Shown here in pieces: positions 60,801-64,000 of a stretch of DNA of 64,000 bases. The notes beneath the pieces are model-generated. The model did no database searches. It was not told the origin of the DNA and worked only from the letters and a program-made list of their open reading frames with translations. The translations under genes and the position numbers were made by a program. The DNA comes from Enoplolaimus lenunculus. Taxonomy: Eukaryota; Nematoda; Enoplea; Enoplida; Thoracostomopsidae. Within the stretch, counting starts at the first letter, position 1. Every line of letters starts with the position of its first letter. The DNA lies in contig JASANG010001073.1 of NCBI GenBank assembly GCA_030248215.1, positions 204,561 through 268,560 of the forward strand. The letters are read 5' to 3'.

Positions 60801-63670
60801 GGAACATGGCCGTTACAGTAGTATTAGCATATGCCTGACTTAGGCCTAAGCATAAGCATAAGCCTAAGCAAAAATAGTCTAAAGCTTACGCTTACTGTAT
60901 TGCAGTCCCGCAGAAAAACGTTCCGAATCCGATCTTTGCATGGGCCAAAAAATGAATGCTTTGTTCTTCTAAATCAGAACATAAGTTACGGCACACGAAG
61001 CTGCAACACACAGCTAATGCGTTCACCCTCTGGTTTACATTCATGTATTACTTCTTTTCCAAAATTAATGTTAGTTGTTATGACAAATATTTATATCACA
61101 AAGTAAAATTTACAACTTTTCATTTCGTGGAAATAAGAAAAAACTTTCATATTAAATACAAAATAAAAGCATAACAAATTATTATTAAGTTCAAATTCGT
61201 TTAAACAATAGCAAATTAAAACCGTGAGTAAACATTTAATCAAGTACATCGGCTTCAAGCGCATAGTTATGAAAAAGCCGGCCATGGTTTTGGCCAACCC
61301 GGCCTATGTTACTTTTGGGCTGTCTAGATTAAGCATATTCCTAATCCTAAGCCGAAGTCTAACCAATAAATAGTCTAAAGTCCAAACATAATCAATTGTA
61401 GTCGTGCGAGAAAACAGAACGACCCTAAAAGTAACATGGGCTGCTAAACCAAACCCTACCATGTTTTAGCCACTAATTAAGTTATGTTTTAAAAAATTCC
61501 TAAGTAAAATAGCATTTACAAAGCATGGCTATTTCTCAGCTTTGAGAAATCATTTTACCCTTTCATTCCCTAGAAAAAATCTACTGCATTAAAGTATGCT
61601 TATTTAGAGGTTAATTGAGGCACAGCAACCTGAAGTAATGCCGAGACCCTCTTTAGTTAGGTTTCATGAGAGAGTTGTTATGCACAAATACGAAATATCT
61701 TTTATAAGTAGGAGTACAGATAAAGTAAAGAAGAGTTATAGAAGAGGGCAATAATTCCATGATGTATAAAATTAAGAAAACAACACTATTGTCTTTTCAG
61801 CTAAAAGAAAACTTATGGAACATATACGAAGTGAAAACTAAATTTTTATTTTTGTAAAAAAATTCACTTACTACCGTTGTAGCATTAGCAAACGCTTCTA
61901 CAATTGGTTCAAACAACTTTGACCGTAAGCAATCGACCAATTGTCTGCTGGAAGGCATATCGCATTGCACTCCAAATTGCTCTGAGATACGAATAGTGTC
62001 ACTCGATATTCGGTGAACGTTGTTAGCGACGAAAGAACTACTGTACGATGATCCTCCAACGAGTATTAGGCGGTGAAAATTTTCTAAAACATAATGTCTG
62101 GAATAAATTAAAGTGTTAAAAACTTAATTTTTGTTCACTGCAGAGGTAGACGAGGGAGGCATTTTGTTATTACCGATATAAAATTATTCAAGGTTTATTT
62201 TTCTAAAACATTAGTTTCACCCACTGCTATGGGTTCTACCCATCTCTCTGTCTGTATTCACTACTGCATGTAAATAGTTCGTGATTTCGGATGCTCAGGG
62301 AAACCACCAACTCCGCGTCTAGTTCCGTATTTCAATGACGCTTAGTCGCTCTGGTTCAATAATGCAGTCGGTTTTTTCCTTTTATTCCCCCAACACCGTA
62401 TTAAAGCTATACAAGTAAGGCCCGAAATATGACTATACAAGTACAATCCTTAGACTGCCGACCTCATTCACGCTAATGGTGCCGAAAGTTCCTTAGTTTA
62501 GGTCACGTCAACTACGATGCCTTAACCCTGTTGTTCAACTAAGTCACAAGTTCACACCGTATAACACAAGATGCAAACTTAACGTGTCAATTCCCCAAAT
62601 ACTCCGTAAAACCACAGGTAACCGTACAAATCCCAAGATATCCCCGGACATCCACAGAAAAACAGATGAAACTAGCCCCGCTAGAATCGACAAACCCCAG
62701 AAAACTCCGAATATAATCCCAAGAACCCCGTTAACACATTCCCCAGTATCCCCGATTTCCCTTTGGTTCCGTCCGTAGGCTCCGCGCTATGCGCTGCTGT
62801 TGCTGAACTCCTTAAAGCCGTTTCACCGTGCTCACATTGAGCTACCGTGACTCGAATTCCAATTCAATCCTTAAGTCCAAGTCTCCCGATAACCGTATGC
62901 AAACTGACTAACTCCAAACAACTGCTAGAAAATTCCACAAATCACTCAGGTAAACTACACAAAATAACACGCCGAATTTTCAAAGTTGAGAATATCATAA
63001 TGATTTTGGAGGCTGGCTAAGCCAGTCCCCGTGTTTTGTTAAGTTGCATACATTTGGGTGTCCCGGGAATCTCAGACACTTTAGGCACACCTAAATTCGC
63101 CATTACAATAATACATACAACAGCAACAACAACAACAACAACAATATACCCCCAAACTCCCTAGCTAAGTGCTTTGGCACTTTGAGCCAGCAACAATAAT
63201 TATTTAATGGCCACGCAAGGCCCCTGAGTGCTGTTACCTTGCGGACGCAGTCGCCATGCATAGAATGACAATTTTTACGCCGTTTAGCAACGCCTAAGCC
63301 TAACTTAAGTTCTAAGAGAGACTAGGCGAAGCCGGGGACTCCCTTAAGGTGTGAGTTTAGAATTTGTTTTTGTTTGTTTTAGTGCTTAGATTGAAATATA
63401 TTTGAGAGTGGCACAGCCACCTACACTGCACTTATGGATACCAAATCGCGCTTGATAACCTAGTACATACGCGTTTTTCGAGTTTCAATCGCAGCTAATC
63501 TCGCCAAAACAGCTCCAGCTTCAATGCCAACAAGCGTGACATCGTTCGAGTCGCCGGCAAAACTTGCAATATTTCGTTGAATCCAAGCCAACGCCAGTTG
63601 AATATCGCGAACTGCAAAGTTTCCAGGCGCATAACCGTCTTCCGTCAGTAAAAAGCCAAATGCACCAAGC
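54874..63670 (-). CDS. Cholinesterase-like protein lacking the catalytic serine (3' seven exons)
   Basis: Exons 63670-63471, 62083-61872, 60704-60569, 57964-57786, 56305-56206, 55719-55626 and 55216-54874 join with matching phases into 420 codons plus a stop. They follow the alpha/beta-hydrolase cholinesterase fold in order: GAFGFLLTEDGYAPGN, the elbow VTLVGIEAGAV, FHRLILVGGSS, LGPWIDRKRLLDSQAF, SDRDCDGLL, GPGFNGDGLSYSNFM, FHCKLPTMNYL, WLDVLHGRDQ and AFWNNLLPDI. The nucleophile elbow GESAG is GIEAG, so serine is glutamate. The acid position (DEG) is CDG, and the histidine (LHG) is kept. It should not hydrolyse esters, like neuroligin or gliotactin. No membrane helix follows the domain. N-terminal exons lie beyond the right edge. 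Confidence 0.93.
55937..56106 (+). mobile_element. TTAGGC-containing miniature element in an esterase intron
   Basis: GGTCAACGTATAGAACAGGG and GATCTTCACATGGGCC are imperfect inverse ends. CCTAAGCCTAAGCCTAAGCC lies inside. It is in intron 55720-56205, antisense to the gene. Confidence 0.72.
56569..56794. mobile_element. GC-rich foldback element (ACGG-type)
   Basis: It is a second copy of the type at 28098: GCGTCACCCGTAAAGCGCC arms mirrored by GACGCACGGTGACGG, ending CATAGCGCAACCCT. It lies in intron 56306-57785. Confidence 0.65.
56851..57443 (+). repeat. Tandem duplication of a SINE (family 1) with its flank
   Basis: A unit of about 296 bp is present at 56851-57146 and again at 57147-57443, with only a few differences. 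The unit includes a non-SINE lead (AAGCGAAAAATTTTCAG) as well as the SINE itself (GGAGTTCGAATCC B box, CATGTGAGAAAG end). It therefore arose by local duplication, not by two insertions. Confidence 0.85.
58055..59790 (-). mobile_element. 5'-truncated LINE with RNase H, Jockey/I-type
   Basis: It starts within the reverse-transcriptase thumb (LEKWAKRWKMTISKGKTE, KFLGITFDRTLSFTKHV). An in-frame TAA at 59468-59470 lies in the usually open KSWG..E.L region. The 449-codon frame to 58103 then carries a complete-looking RNase H domain (MFTDASAI, YKAEQTAM, LTDSQSLVM, GHAGIEGNEEADKLAG) and a C-terminal zinc-knuckle motif (CSVCNYEMDDVNHALWDCP). RT fingers, palm and endonuclease are missing. A short AGAAGAAGAAG 3' tail follows. 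It lies in esterase intron 57965-60568, on the gene's own strand. Confidence 0.88.
60108..60286 (+). mobile_element. TTAGGC-containing miniature element, GGCCCATGTTAC subtype
   Basis: GGCCAATGTTACTTTTAGAG and GGTTCTAAAAGTAACATGGG are inverse ends. CTTAGCCTAAGCG and GTATAAGCCTATGC lie inside. It is in intron 57965-60568. Confidence 0.72.
60790..60947 (+). mobile_element. TTAGGC-containing miniature element
   Basis: TGCCAATATATGGAACATGG at the left, GCATAAGCATAAGCCTAAGC inside, and GCAGTCCCGCAGAAAAACG then CATGGGCC at the right. It is a near-complete copy in esterase intron 60705-61871. Confidence 0.72.
61301..61441 (+). mobile_element. TTAGGC-containing miniature element, GGCCCATGTTAC subtype
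   Basis: GGCCTATGTTACTTTTGGGC and ACCCTAAAAGTAACATGGG are inverse ends. The interior has only decayed CCTAATCCTAAGCC units. It lies in the same intron as the copy at 60790. Confidence 0.7.
62084..63470. other. Large esterase intron with a compositionally odd segment
   Basis: No element was identified with confidence. Positions 62480-62780 are unusually rich in CCC and poor in G on the plus strand (CCCCAAATACTCC, TCCCCGGACATCC), unlike the rest. A (CAA)n run follows at 63117. Diverged TAAGCC units occur near 63290. Confidence 0.4.
63117..63145 (+). repeat. (CAA)n microsatellite
   Basis: About nine CAA-type triplets with one CAG interruption. It lies in an esterase intron. Confidence 0.9.
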
Positions 63671-63766
63671 CTGCAAATATAGCAGTCACGCAGCCGCACT
63701 ACGCTTGCCACTATCTATTATTCTGACGGTGCACAACGTTACTGATATGTATGTCGTATGCCAATC

Positions 63767-64000
63767 AGCTGCTATTTAGGCTAATTATTAGTTGCCTAGG
63801 TCAATCTGCTATTTATTGTAATAGCAGTTTGGCCTGTGCTAAACTGTTATTGAATTCATAAACCAATCAAATTTGGTTATTTGGACAAACACAATACCGT
63901 TCGTTTTATATCACTGCTTGTTCTGCGACATCTTCACAATAGCTATTTGGCCAAGACCAAACTGCTATTTGCTTCGAATAGCAGTTTGGCCTAGGGCAAT
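63767..64000. repeat. Alternating AATAGCAGTTTGGCC units
   Basis: The unit AATAGCAGTTTGGCCT and its inverse (AGCTGCTATTTAGGC, GGCCAAGACCAAACTGCTAT) recur about every 30-80 bp up to the window edge. It lies 5' of the first visible esterase exon, so presumably in an intron. Confidence 0.65.

Overview
This window looks like repeat-rich nuclear DNA of a nematode. Introns are GT-AG with TTTTCAG-type acceptors. Telomere-like TTAGGC strings (the nematode telomere unit) occur at about a dozen interior places. The recognisable genes are typically metazoan. Introns of 0.4-2.6 kb and dense short transposons suggest a large, repeat-laden genome. A dorylaimid or mermithid type is possible, but that is only a guess. 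I built the gene models by hand: at nearly every junction the donor and acceptor phases match and the reading frame is kept.

Layout. (1) 1-6.5 kb, minus: the 5' half of an ADCY9/ACY-3-type adenylyl cyclase that runs off the left edge, with a LINE tail, hAT miniature elements and an inverted satellite array in its introns. (2) 6.5-14 kb: gene-free DNA with SINEs, hAT-like and palindromic elements. (3) 14-23 kb, plus: a second, divergent ADCY9-like cyclase, head to head with the first. (4) 24.0-25.4 kb, minus: a lysine-rich intronless orphan ORF. (5) 25.4-41.2 kb: no gene recognised, but many nested miniature transposons, including a 2.1-kb Harbinger-like element holding a piece of a neighbouring gene. 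(6) 41.3-45.3 kb, plus: a single-pass extracellular LRR protein (LET-4/EGG-6 style). (7) 47.0-52.3 kb, minus: an intracellular LRR protein with a basic repeat N-terminus, plus a relic of its last exon. (8) 52.4-54.9 kb: repeats. (9) 54.9-63.7 kb, minus: seven exons of a cholinesterase-like protein whose nucleophile serine is replaced. It carries a 5'-truncated LINE in one intron and continues past the right edge.

The two cyclases probably act in cAMP signalling and share an upstream region. The other genes show no clear functional link; two (extracellular LRR, cholinesterase-like) look like surface or secreted adhesion-type proteins. No rRNA, functional tRNA, CRISPR or LTR element was recognised.
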